A DNA stretch of 64,000 nt from Candidatus Rifleibacterium amylolyticum (GCA_009917695.1 JAACJG010000017.1:62001-126000), one strand, 5' to 3'; positions 37,197-46,862 are shown, counted from the stretch's first letter. The notes: generated by a model from the letters alone, not told the origin. Numbers and translations are program-made.

Positions 37197-38227
37197 AACA
37201 GATTAGAAACACGCTATACGTGACAATCGAAGATTCGTGGGTTCATAAAGACGGCGAAACTATTACCATCCACAAGGATCACAAAAAGATCGGCCAGTTT
37301 CCGGTTCACATGATCGGCGAACTGGTCTGTTTCGGATACGGCATAAGCGTCTCACCTCAGCTTGTAGAGCATTGCGCCAAAGAAAAGGTTACCGTTTCCT
37401 ATCTTGACGGTATGGGCAAGTTTCTGGCCAGACTGCAGGGGCCGACACAGGGAAATGTTCTTCTTCGTCGGGCGCAATATCGACTGGCTGATGATCAGGC
37501 GAGTGCGGTAAACATTGCCAGATGTTGTGTTGCCGCTAAAATTCAGAATCAGAGATCGATTCTGTTGCGCCATCTGCGAAATCACGCTGGCTGCGAAGGC
37601 GAGTCGCAGATTCGTGATGCCTTGCAAAAGATGGAAATATCTCTGGATACTGCCAGAAAATGTAGTGATATGGTTTCTTTAAGGGGTATTGAAGGGGCCG
37701 CGGCTGAGGAATATTTCAGTGTTTTCGATTATCTTATTCTCGTTCCTGGCCCGGATTTTCGCTTTCATAAACGTAGTCGTCGGCCACCGATGGATCGAAT
37801 AAATGCACTGTTGTCCTACGCATATTCTATACTGGCCTTAGACATGAGATCAGCATTAGAAGCAGTTGGGCTCGATCCTTATGTCGGCTATCTTCACGTC
37901 GAACGTCCTGGCAGACCCGCTTTGGCTCTTGATCTGCAAGAGGAATTCCGGGCGCCGATAGCAGATCGGCTCGTGCTGAGTCTGGTTAATCTCAGACAGG
38001 TTAGCGCTTCAGGCTTTGCTGTTAAGCCCAATGGTGAAGTGGAAATGTCTGACGACACCAGAAAAACTTTTCTTACAGCCTGGCAAAAGAGGAAGCGCGA
38101 GGAAATCATGCATCCATTTTTTGATGAAAACATGGAAACCGGGCTGGTATATCTCGCTCAAGCCCGTTTGCTGGCAAAGCACATGCGTGGCGAACTCGAT
38201 TATTATCCGGCGTTTCTTTGGAGGTAA
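37193..38227 (+). CDS. cas1: CRISPR integrase Cas1 (subtype I-C)
   Basis: The start is TTG at 37193, which overlaps the cas4 stop as TTGA and has GGAG nine bases upstream. This gives 344 residues beginning [16 protein letters not shown], the usual Cas1 start; a longer frame to 37106 reads through cas4. The metal-binding residues are seen in LRGIEGAAAEEYF (Glu), GYLHVERPGRPALALDLQEE (His, Asp/Glu). Cas1 with Cas2 inserts new spacers at the leader end of the array. It is followed one base later by cas2. Confidence 0.95.
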   Translation: MKQIRNTLYVTIEDSWVHKDGETITIHKDHKKIGQFPVHMIGELVCFGYGISVSPQLVEHCAKEKVTVSYLDGMGKFLARLQGPTQGNVLLRRAQYRLADDQASAVNIARCCVAAKIQNQRSILLRHLRNHAGCEGESQIRDALQKMEISLDTARKCSDMVSLRGIEGAAAEEYFSVFDYLILVPGPDFRFHKRSRRPPMDRINALLSYAYSILALDMRSALEAVGLDPYVGYLHVERPGRPALALDLQEEFRAPIADRLVLSLVNLRQVSASGFAVKPNGEVEMSDDTRKTFLTAWQKRKREEIMHPFFDENMETGLVYLAQARLLAKHMRGELDYYPAFLWR

Positions 38228-38228
38228 T

Positions 38229-38519
38229 ATGCTGGTTTTAATTACCTATGATGTATCAACTGTTACTCCGGCAGGTCGCAAACGTTTGAACAAGGTTGCC
38301 AGGGCATGCAAAGACTATGGGCTTCGCGCACAAAAGTCGATTTTTGAATGCGAGATTGATCCGGCTCAATGGACTGCACTTAAAAACAAGCTTCTCGGCA
38401 TTATCAACGAAGAAGAAGATAGCTTGCGATTTTACTACCTCGGCTCTAACTGGGAAAGAAAAGTTGAGCACCATGGAGCTAACCAGCCACCTGATATGAA
38501 AGGTCTGCTGATGATATGA
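38229..38519 (+). CDS. cas2: CRISPR adaptation protein Cas2
   Basis: A 96-residue ferredoxin-fold protein, MLVLITYDVSTVTPAGRKRL, then CKDYGLRAQKSIFECEIDPA. The start ATG at 38229 is preceded by GGAGG; the same frame is open further upstream, but that part lies within cas1. Cas2 dimers bridge two Cas1 dimers in the integrase complex. It ends the cas operon. Confidence 0.95.
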   Translation: MLVLITYDVSTVTPAGRKRLNKVARACKDYGLRAQKSIFECEIDPAQWTALKNKLLGIINEEEDSLRFYYLGSNWERKVEHHGANQPPDMKGLLMI

Positions 38520-38562
38520 TTACAGAATCTCTCTCGCGTAGCCAGTTGGATACAAATGTGCT

Positions 38563-38682
38563 ATGATTGAAGTAAGGAAAACTGAAGTCTATCAGAAGTG
38601 GTTTGAAAGTTTGCAGGATACGAGAACGCTGGCTCGAATTCTGGTGCGAATTGAACGTTTGGCAGAAGGTCTGCATGAGTAA
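38563..38682 (+). pseudogene. Truncated HigB/RelE-type toxin (39-residue N-terminal remnant)
   Basis: ATG at 38563 opens a 39-residue frame, MIEVRKTEVYQKWFESLQD then RTLARILVRIERLAEGLHE, ending TAA at 38680-38682. It matches the first third of phage-type RelE/HigB addiction toxins, which start M-I-E-I-R-K-T and have a RARI-x-RI-x-RLA helix and normally run to about 100 residues. The part with the catalytic sheet is missing, and the antitoxin starts only three bases later, so a deletion rather than a frameshift is likely. It is probably inactive. Confidence 0.75.
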
Positions 38683-38685
38683 ACT

Positions 38686-38973
38686 ATGAAAAAAATTTTA
38701 TCAACAAAATATGATGTCGCTGAATATCTGCGCACTCCTGAAGAGATCGCTGCTTATCTTGAAGCAAGCCTTGAAGAAGGTGACGCTGCTTTTGTTACCA
38801 AAGCGCTGGGTGATATTGCCCGTGCGAAAGGAATGACAAAAGTCGCAAAGGCAGCCGGTCTTTCGCGTGAAAGTCTTTATAAGGCACTGTCTGGTGAAAG
38901 ATCACCAGGGCTTGATACCATTCTTAAGGTAATCAAAGCCCTTGGGATCAAACTTCATGCCGAGGCAGCCTGA
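38686..38973 (+). CDS. HigA-family addiction-module antitoxin (Xre type)
   Basis: A 95-residue protein. KYDVAEYLRTPEEIAAYLEA is the N-terminal toxin-binding segment, DAAFVTKALGDIARAKGMTK leads into a helix-turn-helix, VAKAAGLSRESLYKALSGER is the DNA-recognition helix pair, and ILKVIKALGIKLH closes it. This is the putative addiction antidote family that pairs with phage-type RelE/HigB toxins. Its partner toxin immediately upstream is truncated, leaving the antitoxin apparently intact and orphaned. It lies between cas2 and the array leader, so it could act as a local repressor (inference). Confidence 0.88.
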   Translation: MKKILSTKYDVAEYLRTPEEIAAYLEASLEEGDAAFVTKALGDIARAKGMTKVAKAAGLSRESLYKALSGERSPGLDTILKVIKALGIKLHAEAA

Positions 38974-39178
38974 AATGCTTGTAGTCAATCAAACTAATCG
39001 CTGACATGCAGCTCCATTTTTCTTTTCAGATGAGTTAGCGATTCGTCATTACGATAGTAATAGCGCTGTTTCCAACATTTACTTTTTCTTGAATGGAAAG
39101 ATTTATGCTATGCTTGGCAAAGTAATAGCGAAATCATAGCCTGGCGTAATTTTGTAGCCCGGCTTTGAGGTTATTGCA
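38974..39178 (+). promoter_or_regulatory. CRISPR leader region
   Basis: This 205-base AT-rich, gene-free stretch lies directly upstream of the first repeat. The array is taken to be read on the plus strand because repeats end in ATTGAAAC and because the last, decayed repeat is at the far end. The leader should hold the array promoter and integration signals. TTGAAT (39089-39094) with TATGCT (39109-39114) is a possible promoter but has only 14 bases between boxes. A TAATAGCG direct repeat occurs at about 39058 and 39122. Confidence 0.65.
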
Positions 39179-42100
39179 GTCGCGCCCCCCGCGGGCGCGT
39201 GGATTGAAACCTTGTCGATTATCTCGACCTTGTTTCCGTCGTGTCGCGCCCCCCGCGGGCGCGTGGATTGAAACACGCGAAGGCCTCGGCCCAGATTTGG
39301 CCGGTCGTCGCGCCCCCCGCGGGCGCGTGGATTGAAACGGGTATCTGCCAACGCGGCCCGTCAGGCCGTCGTCGCGCCCCCCGCGGGCGCGTGGATTGAA
39401 ACTGTTGCGTCTAGCAGAATTTGCCCGGAAGAAAGTCGCGCCCCCCGCGGGCGCGTGGATTGAAACAGTAACAAGATCCATGTCGAGCAACATGGCGCGT
39501 CGCGCCCCCCGCGGGCGCGTGGATTGAAACTTTGTAAAGCTCGCCATCTGCATTGCGCTCACGTCGCGCCCCCCGCGGGCGCGTGGATTGAAACATCGTT
39601 GCCGGCTTTGGGCTTCTCTTCGTCGTGTCGCGCCCCCCGCGGGCGCGTGGATTGAAACTTGAGAACGACGGTGTTTTTTTGATCAGCCTTGTCGCGCCCC
39701 CCGCGGGCGCGTGGATTGAAACTCGCGATAAACCAGCAGGCCGAATCTGACGCCGTCGCGCCCCCCGCGGGCGCGTGGATTGAAACCGGAGGCAATGGCT
39801 TATCAGGCGGAGTATAAGGTCGCGCCCCCCGCGGGCGCGTGGATTGAAACAAGTATTCCCGCGCCCATCGAAACGCGGTCTGGTCGCGCCCCCCGCGGGC
39901 GCGTGGATTGAAACTTATTCGCCTGCTTAATGGCTTCTTCGGCCTGGTCGCGCCCCCCGCGGGCGCGTGGATTGAAACATCATCTGGTGGTGTAATATAC
40001 TCATCATCAGGTCGCGCCCCCCGCGGGCGCGTGGATTGAAACTAAGATACCAGCGGTAGACCCATTCGGCAGAAGTCGCGCCCCCCGCGGGCGCGTGGAT
40101 TGAAACCAAGAAGCTTGGCAAATATCGTAATGACGAAAGTCGCGCCCCCCGCGGGCGCGTGGATTGAAACCATGTCTTGCGAAGATGTATCTGCATCAAG
40201 GAGTCGCGCCCCCCGCGGGCGCGTGGATTGAAACGTCGTAGCGATGGTATTATTGAATCTGTAAAGGTCGCGCCCCCCGCGGGCGCGTGGATTGAAACCG
40301 TCCGACATGATCGGCGTTACCCCCAGCGCGGTCGCGCCCCCCGCGGGCGCGTGGATTGAAACAAAAGCTAAGGCATAACCATGCTTAACTACAAGTCGCG
40401 CCCCCCGCGGGCGCGTGGATTGAAACGACGGCTCAGAGCCTTGGGCGAGAACTAGCCCGTCGCGCCCCCCGCGGGCGCGTGGATTGAAACAAGTAGCGGG
40501 TGGGTTTTGGGGATTGTGGGGTGTCGCGCCCCCCGCGGGCGCGTGGATTGAAACAGAATCTGGTTGCGGTCTCCGTAGTGGCGCAAGTCGCGCCCCCCGC
40601 GGGCGCGTGGATTGAAACTGCTGCCTTCAGAATCTGGTTGCGGTTTCCGTGTCGCGCCCCCCGCGGGCGCGTGGATTGAAACAAGTAGCCTTATGATGTC
40701 GGCGCAAAAACCAGGTCGCGCCCCCCGCGGGCGCGTGGATTGAAACGTCAGCGCGTTGCCGCAAACGGGGCAGATTAGGTCGCGCCCCCCGCGGGCGCGT
40801 GGATTGAAACGGGTTACGCGTGAAGGGTGAGTCAATGATAAAGTCGCGCCCCCCGCGGGCGCGTGGATTGAAACGCATTGACAGAGCAGCAAAAGCTGCT
40901 TTTTTGGTCGCGCCCCCCGCGGGCGCGTGGATTGAAACGAAAACCCGTGCAGCTGGCACCGCTGAAACTTGTCGCGCCCCCCGCGGGCGCGTGGATTGAA
41001 ACGGCACTCCGACTGCTTTTCATATTTTTGATGTGTCGCGCCCCCCGCGGGCGCGTGGATTGAAACGAGATGCAAAATGCCAGATTCACCGTCGGCAAGT
41101 CGCGCCCCCCGCGGGCGCGTGGATTGAAACAGGCGAGCTCCGGTATTTGGGCGTTGATTTTGGTCGCGCCCCCCGCGGGCGCGTGGATTGAAACCATTAT
41201 CATTAGCACCGATACCAGTTGTCGGGGTCGCGCCCCCCGCGGGCGCGTGGATTGAAACGGCCAGATAGACATATTTAGAGCCGCCGTTGAGTCGCGCCCC
41301 CCGCGGGCGCGTGGATTGAAACTTGAAAAAAGCCAAAGCAACGCCCTGACTAAGGTCGCGCCCCCCGCGGGCGCGTGGATTGAAACGATAAAACGAGAGT
41401 CAGAAATGTTACGGCCAGGTCGCGCCCCCCGCGGGCGCGTGGATTGAAACACAAATCCTTTTTCGGACGTGAAACGATATCCGTCGCGCCCCCCGCGGGC
41501 GCGTGGATTGAAACCGTAGCCGGTGGAACTAATCGTCTGTAACCATGTCGCGCCCCCCGCGGGCGCGTGGATTGAAACTGAAGTGTCGCCATGTGATAAT
41601 ATTCCAGATGGTCGCGCCCCCCGCGGGCGCGTGGATTGAAACGCAAGGTGAAATAGGGCCGCAAGGGCCGCAGGGGTCGCGCCCCCCGCGGGCGCGTGGA
41701 TTGAAACGAAGAAATTGAAGCAAGAGACGCCAGCGGCAGGTCGCGCCCCCCGCGGGCGCGTGGATTGAAACAACGCATCAGGCGAATATTATCGCGGTGC
41801 TGCGTCGCGCCCCCCGCGGGCGCGTGGATTGAAACACAGTATCTGGTTCTCGGGCGTGCAAGCGCAACGTCGCGCCCCCCGCGGGCGCGTGGATTGAAAC
41901 TACATATGGGCGCGTCTGAATAAGCAGGTCGCGTCGCGCCCCCCGCGGGCGCGTGGATTGAAACCAAATCGCACCACAAATCGGCGGTTGATCTGCGTCG
42001 CGCCCCCCGCGGGCGCGTGGATTGAAACATCATACCAATCGTCGCCTCCAATGTAAACTGGTCGCGCCCCCCGCGGGCGCGTGGATTGAAACCGGTAGAA

Positions 42101-42923
42101 TAATCGAATTGCGCGACGAAATAGGTCGCGCCCCCCGCGGGCGCGTGGATTGAAACCTTAAGATCGGTAAATATAATTCTCCTGAAATGTCGCGCCCCCC
42201 GCGGGCGCGTGGATTGAAACAACATGACTAAGATGATTACCGGCCGAGAAGCGTCGCGCCCCCCGCGGGCGCGTGGATTGAAACTTGTTAGTCTGCTTAG
42301 TCATGTTTAAATCTCCGTCGCGCCCCCCGCGGGCGCGTGGATTGAAACGGGGAGTTTAACTTCCCACGCGTCAACAGCTGGTCGCGCCCCCCGCGGGCGC
42401 GTGGATTGAAACATAGCAGTTTTTGGTACCTGCGTCACAAACTTGTCGCGCCCCCCGCGGGCGCGTGGATTGAAACTCTTTTCCAGATCAGCTATTCGAG
42501 CCTCAAGGGTCGCGCCCCCCGCGGGCGCGTGGATTGAAACTGGCAGCACCGCGATAATATTCGCCTGATGCGGTCGCGCCCCCCGCGGGCGCGTGGATTG
42601 AAACGGCCTGGTAAAAGACGCAGCCGGCCTGGCGTTGTCGCGCCCCCCGCGGGCGCGTGGATTGAAACTCTTTCATCAACAGCAGCAGTTCAGTGCCCGG
42701 GTCGCGCCCCCCGCGGGCGCGTGGATTGAAACAGAATCTCTAGCCGAAAAAGTCAACGCTGCTGGTCGCGCCCCCCGCGGGCGCGTGGATTGAAACACGG
42801 ATTTGATCGAGAACGAGATCGACGCCAGGTCGCGCCCCCCGCGGGCGCGTGGATTGAAACGGGCCAAAGATCTGCCAGCTTGTCGTATTGATGTCGCACC
42901 CCCCGCGGGCGCGTGAGATGAAC
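39179..42923 (+). CRISPR. Type I-C CRISPR array, 59 repeats and 58 spacers
   Basis: The 32-base repeat begins GTCGCGCCCCCC and ends GTGGATTGAAAC. Its CGCGCCC / GGGCGCG arms form a seven-base-pair stem. I located 59 repeat starts; spacing is 64 bases throughout, except two intervals of 65. Spacers are therefore 32 bases, with 33-base spacers at 41643-41675 and 41836-41868. All repeats I read appear identical except the last (42893-42923), which has GTCGCACC and a decayed GTGAGATGAAC end. This marks the leader-distal end. Reading frames across the array are artefacts of the repeat. Individual spacers of interest are given in the findings. Confidence 0.98.
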
Positions 42924-42932
42924 AGCAGACTA

Positions 42933-44972
42933 TCATGTCCGCATTTTGCGGCGGTATCTGCGGCGGGTCTTGTTTACCACCGGGGGCGCAACAACGACAG
43001 GTTTAGCTGGAGCTGCGTAATCATCAGCTGGCGGTGCTGGCAACGTTTTTTTGCTCTGATCAGCCTCTGTTACAGGCATACTGGCGGACTGCTCTGAACA
43101 GGTGAAAACAATTTTGCTCAGCGCGGCTGCCCTGATGATGGGAATATTATCGAAAAGACTTACCGAATCTGACATCTGGTAAGACTTGCCGTCCAGGGTT
43201 TTCATCTTAACAAAATACTGTTGAGATGGAAAATGCGTTTTGGTGCTCTTGCCGGCGACAGTAAGAAAAAACCATGAATGTCGCTTCCAGACCTCAAACT
43301 TGCTGATATCTGCGAACCGGCAGATGTCCTTCTCACGACTCCAGAAGAGGAGTCTCGACCTGAACAGCACAACGCGCCTGTTGACATCAAATATATAGTG
43401 TTCGTCGATAAGCCATAACCATGCGGCGAGCAGGGTCAGCAGAACCGAGGTCGAATCGAGCAGAAGCAGGTATATCAGGCGTGGGTTCTCCGCAATAAAC
43501 GATCCTTCGCTTTTCAGCAGCCAATGCGTGGAAATCATGAAGAAAAGCATGAGGAGGCAAAGAACCAGCTTTTCCTTCATCGTCGGCAGATCGACCTTTA
43601 TCAGCCCTGGTTCAACAGCCTCCAGAGAAACATTAGATAGTTTCGACTGCCACAAAACCTCTCGAAATTTTTCTGAACCTGGGTTATCGATTATAGCCTG
43701 CCGCACATCGCCAATCCATGAGAAGAAGCTCTGACCCACGCAAAAGAAGCCTGGCTGAAACTTGCAGTCGAGCAGGCGTGCAAGCTGCCGTGCCCGCACC
43801 GCGGCTTCTTCCTGGTGCAGAAAATATTTTCCCTTGCTTGTTTCAATTCTCGGTATCTTGAGCACAGTTCCATCGCGCAAAATGATGGCCACTGAAAAAT
43901 CAAGCCGACAACTGTGCCACAGTAATGGCCATTCAGAAAGCATGCCAACAGTCGTTACCATCGCTACTTCATTGAACTCGATACGTCGCTTACGGTAATA
44001 CAGCGGATTGGTAAATTCCTGGTGAATCGTTTTTCCGGCAATATCGATAAGATACTGACTTCTCACAAAAAAGCGTATTGCTGCGGAAACCACAAGACCA
44101 GTTATCAGGTCATTGCGCAGCCAGAGAGGGATCCCGCTCCGGTTCATGGTCATCAACACAACAAGACACGCAATGCCGATCAGCGCGGTCATTTTGCCAA
44201 GGACGCCAGGAATGTCGATAACGATAGTGTTGCCAGGCTTAGCCCACTCGGCAGGAACAGGCCAGCTTGTCGTTCTGTTGAATTCAGCTTCGCTTCCGGT
44301 CCGGGAAACATCAAGATGAAACTGCCCAGTTCTACGCTCAAAGCTTTCTTTCCAGTAGATAAATAACCACGCGAGAAGGATAATAATGGACCAGCACAGG
44401 ATGAACTTTTTGTAAAACCATTCGGGTTGCTGCCCGAGTTGGTCATCTATCAGGCTGATACCGATCAGGGGCAGGATAACCAGACCAAAGAATATATGCC
44501 AGCCACTCAGCATCATATGATCAAACCAGCTGGCATCGGGCAGGTCCTGCGACAAACTTGCACTGAAAAATTTTTGATCGGCGCTCTCATACGGAAACTC
44601 TTCAATTTCGAGCCATCTCAACAGACCAGACCAGACCAGCGAGAAGAAAAACAAACCCGAAATGAAATTAACTGCCTGCCCGAAAGGATTCAGGTCGAAA
44701 AGAGAGAAGAAAAAATCTGAGACCAGCAGAATCCCCGACATTAAGGCTAACGCTTTCAGGCATTTTTTTGCCAGCGCATATCCTGAAAAGGCGAGAACAA
44801 AGGACAGGGTGGAAAAAAATAGAATTGCTGCCATAAAAATGCCCGGAGCAGTACGAGGCAGCGAAACTAATGAGAAAGGATCTATGAGAAGAGAAAACAT
44901 GACGAACAATGCCGGCATGCCTGTTATCAGAAGAATTAGAAAGGCAGTAATCCAGAGACAACCGCGCTTCAT
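42933..44972 (-). CDS. Large multi-pass membrane protein of unknown function
   Basis: A 679-residue protein with AGGAAGG before the ATG. Four hydrophobic segments lie in the first 125 residues, two more near 165-215, a pair near 265-300 and another pair near 470-525. Soluble stretches between carry LYYRKRRIEFNEVAMVTTVG and LLFWSREKDICRFADISKFE, which look like repeated PH-like beta segments following each membrane pair (inference). The tail is proline- and arginine-rich (PPVVNKTRRRYRRKM). Its stop is only ten bases from the end of the convergent CRISPR array. No family is recognised. Confidence 0.72.
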   Translation of the reverse strand: MKRGCLWITAFLILLITGMPALFVMFSLLIDPFSLVSLPRTAPGIFMAAILFFSTLSFVLAFSGYALAKKCLKALALMSGILLVSDFFFSLFDLNPFGQAVNFISGLFFFSLVWSGLLRWLEIEEFPYESADQKFFSASLSQDLPDASWFDHMMLSGWHIFFGLVILPLIGISLIDDQLGQQPEWFYKKFILCWSIIILLAWLFIYWKESFERRTGQFHLDVSRTGSEAEFNRTTSWPVPAEWAKPGNTIVIDIPGVLGKMTALIGIACLVVLMTMNRSGIPLWLRNDLITGLVVSAAIRFFVRSQYLIDIAGKTIHQEFTNPLYYRKRRIEFNEVAMVTTVGMLSEWPLLWHSCRLDFSVAIILRDGTVLKIPRIETSKGKYFLHQEEAAVRARQLARLLDCKFQPGFFCVGQSFFSWIGDVRQAIIDNPGSEKFREVLWQSKLSNVSLEAVEPGLIKVDLPTMKEKLVLCLLMLFFMISTHWLLKSEGSFIAENPRLIYLLLLDSTSVLLTLLAAWLWLIDEHYIFDVNRRVVLFRSRLLFWSREKDICRFADISKFEVWKRHSWFFLTVAGKSTKTHFPSQQYFVKMKTLDGKSYQMSDSVSLFDNIPIIRAAALSKIVFTCSEQSASMPVTEADQSKKTLPAPPADDYAAPAKPVVVAPPVVNKTRRRYRRKMRT

Positions 44973-45167
44973 CTGTTACACCTTCCTGGGTCTCGTCCCC
45001 CTGCCACAATCTGCATTGGCTTTATAAAAATTCCACGCAGTGAACCCGTCAAGAAGCATCCGATTGTTCCATAAATGGCAGGAAAAAGCAAAGCAATTTA
45101 ACGACTGCAAAAAATGTCTGCGGCCGTTACCGGGCAAGCAGATCGAAATCATCGCATCGGCGAAGAA
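44973..45167. other. Intergenic region, nothing recognised
   Basis: These 195 bases separate two minus-strand genes. I see a TATAAA-like sequence near 45020 but no matching -35, no hairpin with a T-run and no repeat shared with the rest of the window. Confidence 0.4.
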
Positions 45168-45926
45168 TCAGCTCCAGCGGTCGAGGAATTTGGCGAGGGT
45201 GCCTTTGGTTTTGAGCTTTATCCGCTGCCAGAGGCTTTTGGGCGGTTCGTAAAGTTTGCTGACGGCGAAGTCTTTTTCGAACAGATCTTTGCGCACCTGT
45301 CTGACGAATTCGGGGTCTTTTGACGCGACGTTCGACTCGTAGTTGTGGCGCAGCGCCATGGTATCCATGTTACAGCTGCCGATCGAAGCGAATTTATCGT
45401 CAGCGATGAGGCCCTTCGCATGCACTTTGCCGAGGCCTTTTTCGCCCTCGTACATATAAATCTTGACGCCGGCCTTCTGCAGCTTATCGAAATACAGGCG
45501 GGTATTTGCGTCATTCAGCGGGTTTTCGGCCGAAGCCGGGTGAACCAGACGCACATCGACCCCGCGCTTTGCTGCAGCAGCTATGCGTTCGACCAGATCT
45601 TTGTTGGTGATATATGGATTGATGATGTAGAGATAGTCTTTTGCCGAGTCGATCTGCTGCTTGTAGTCATCATGAACATCATGCACGCCACGCGGAATAT
45701 TATAAGTCATGCGGGCGTTCGAGTTTCCCTTTTTGGCAGGCGCCGGGAAAAAGCGGTCGCGCACGGTTGCGGCATCTTTGCTGGCGAGCTTGCCACCGTT
45801 GTAGAGATAGCTGAGCAGAAGCCCGCTCTGCATCTGGCCGACGACAGAACCCTGGCAGCGCACCATCATGTCGTGTTTCTTTTCGCGTGATTCCTGCTGC
45901 AGCGTGTAGCCGCCGACATAGCCGAT
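45168..45926 (-). pseudogene. Phospholipase D-like protein, C-terminal half beyond an in-frame TAG
   Basis: The frame of the upstream half continues after the TAG at 45929-45927 with IGYVGGYTLQQESREKKHDM, and runs uninterrupted to a stop at 45168. The second catalytic motif is KVHAKGLIADDKFASIGSCN (HxKx4D with G-S-x-N). MDTMALRHNYESNV, typical of the PLD family, follows. Without read-through this half would need a restart, for example ATG at 45869, which has no visible ribosome site and would lack the first HKD motif. Both motifs are needed for one active site in PLDs, so function depends on suppression or on the TAG being a recent mutation. Confidence 0.8.
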
Positions 45927-46739
45927 CTAACCGTCGATGATGAATTTCTTGCGATGGTCGAAATGGAAGAAATCAAGTTTCTGACCTGCTGTAGTAGCCT
46001 TGCTGATGCGGTCATAAAAAACGACTTTGATACCGTTGGCTTTATAGAAATCAAAGAGTTTTTCTTCTTCGGTTTTCGACGTCAGATTCTTTAAACCGGC
46101 CATTCTGGCACCAGAACGGTCAGCTACCAGAATGACCTCGACGCCTTCTTTCGCTTTCTCTGCCAACAGCTTGGCGAATTCCCAGCCGGTTTTGTCGGCT
46201 TCCATGCCAAACATCTGAATGGTTATGCTCTTTTTTGCCGATTTGAGATCATTCGTCACCGACTGCCAGAATGTTTCGCCGGTCTGCAATTCGAGCGAGT
46301 TATCGTTGGTCTCTTTAAAAGAAATGTCGAGATCTTTTTCGACGACTTTCTCACCGCTGACTGCTTTTTGAATGGTGCGTTCGATGCCCTGCTGCGTGGT
46401 CAGAACCGATGCCGCCTTTTCGCGCACGTATGTCTGCGTAGTCGTGGCGGGGGCTTCGGTTTTGCCGGTGATCTGTGTCTTTACCTGTTCTGTGGTCTGG
46501 CTGGCCGTTTTTGAGAGTTTTTCATAGGCGGTTTTTGCGGCCATATAGGCATCGCGTTTAACCCTGACCAGGTTCTGATCGGCCTGCTGAGTTACCGCGT
46601 CGCGATATTCGCTCAGCGCCTGCTGCATCGTCTGATAAGCACGCTGAATATCACCAGCCACCGCCGGCGTCAAACCCGAAAACATCAACAGACCAGAAAT
46701 ACCAGCTACCAGCCCGAACCGGCCAACAGTTTTTCTCAT
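45927..46739 (-). pseudogene. Phospholipase D-like protein, N-terminal half ending at TAG
   Basis: The start is at MRKTVGRFGLVAGISGLL (GGAG upstream), with a signal peptide ending PAVA-GD. A helical segment (YQTMQQALSEYRDAVTQQ) and a Thr/Gln-rich linker follow. The PLD fold begins near GETFWQSVTNDLKSAKKSIT and contains EVILVADRSGARM. The first HKD motif, FHFDHRKKFIID, is followed by GGT and then TAG, where cardiolipin-synthase-like proteins usually have a charged residue before IGYVGG. The split is one base change in otherwise intact coding sequence of about 523 codons from 46739 to 45168. An exported nuclease or phospholipase is the likely original role. Confidence 0.82.
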
Positions 46740-46862
46740 AATACAACTCCTGACAGCAGACCTTTTACACACACGGCAAGGCGTGTACACCATGATAATT
46801 TTATAATTATACTGACCAGACCCGAAACCCGCAAATTTTGCCGTCAGCGGGTTAATTTAGAT

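Noticed and set aside
39179-42923. Self-targeting spacers
   Set aside because: I compared spacer starts with the rest of the window by eye and found no match. A whole-genome search is needed to exclude it elsewhere.
39103-42936. Many overlapping open frames through the CRISPR array with peptides such as FQSTRPRGAR and SIHAPAGGAT
   Set aside because: They are the repeat translated in different frames, joined by spacers. There are no ribosome sites, and the peptide repeats follow the 64-base period.
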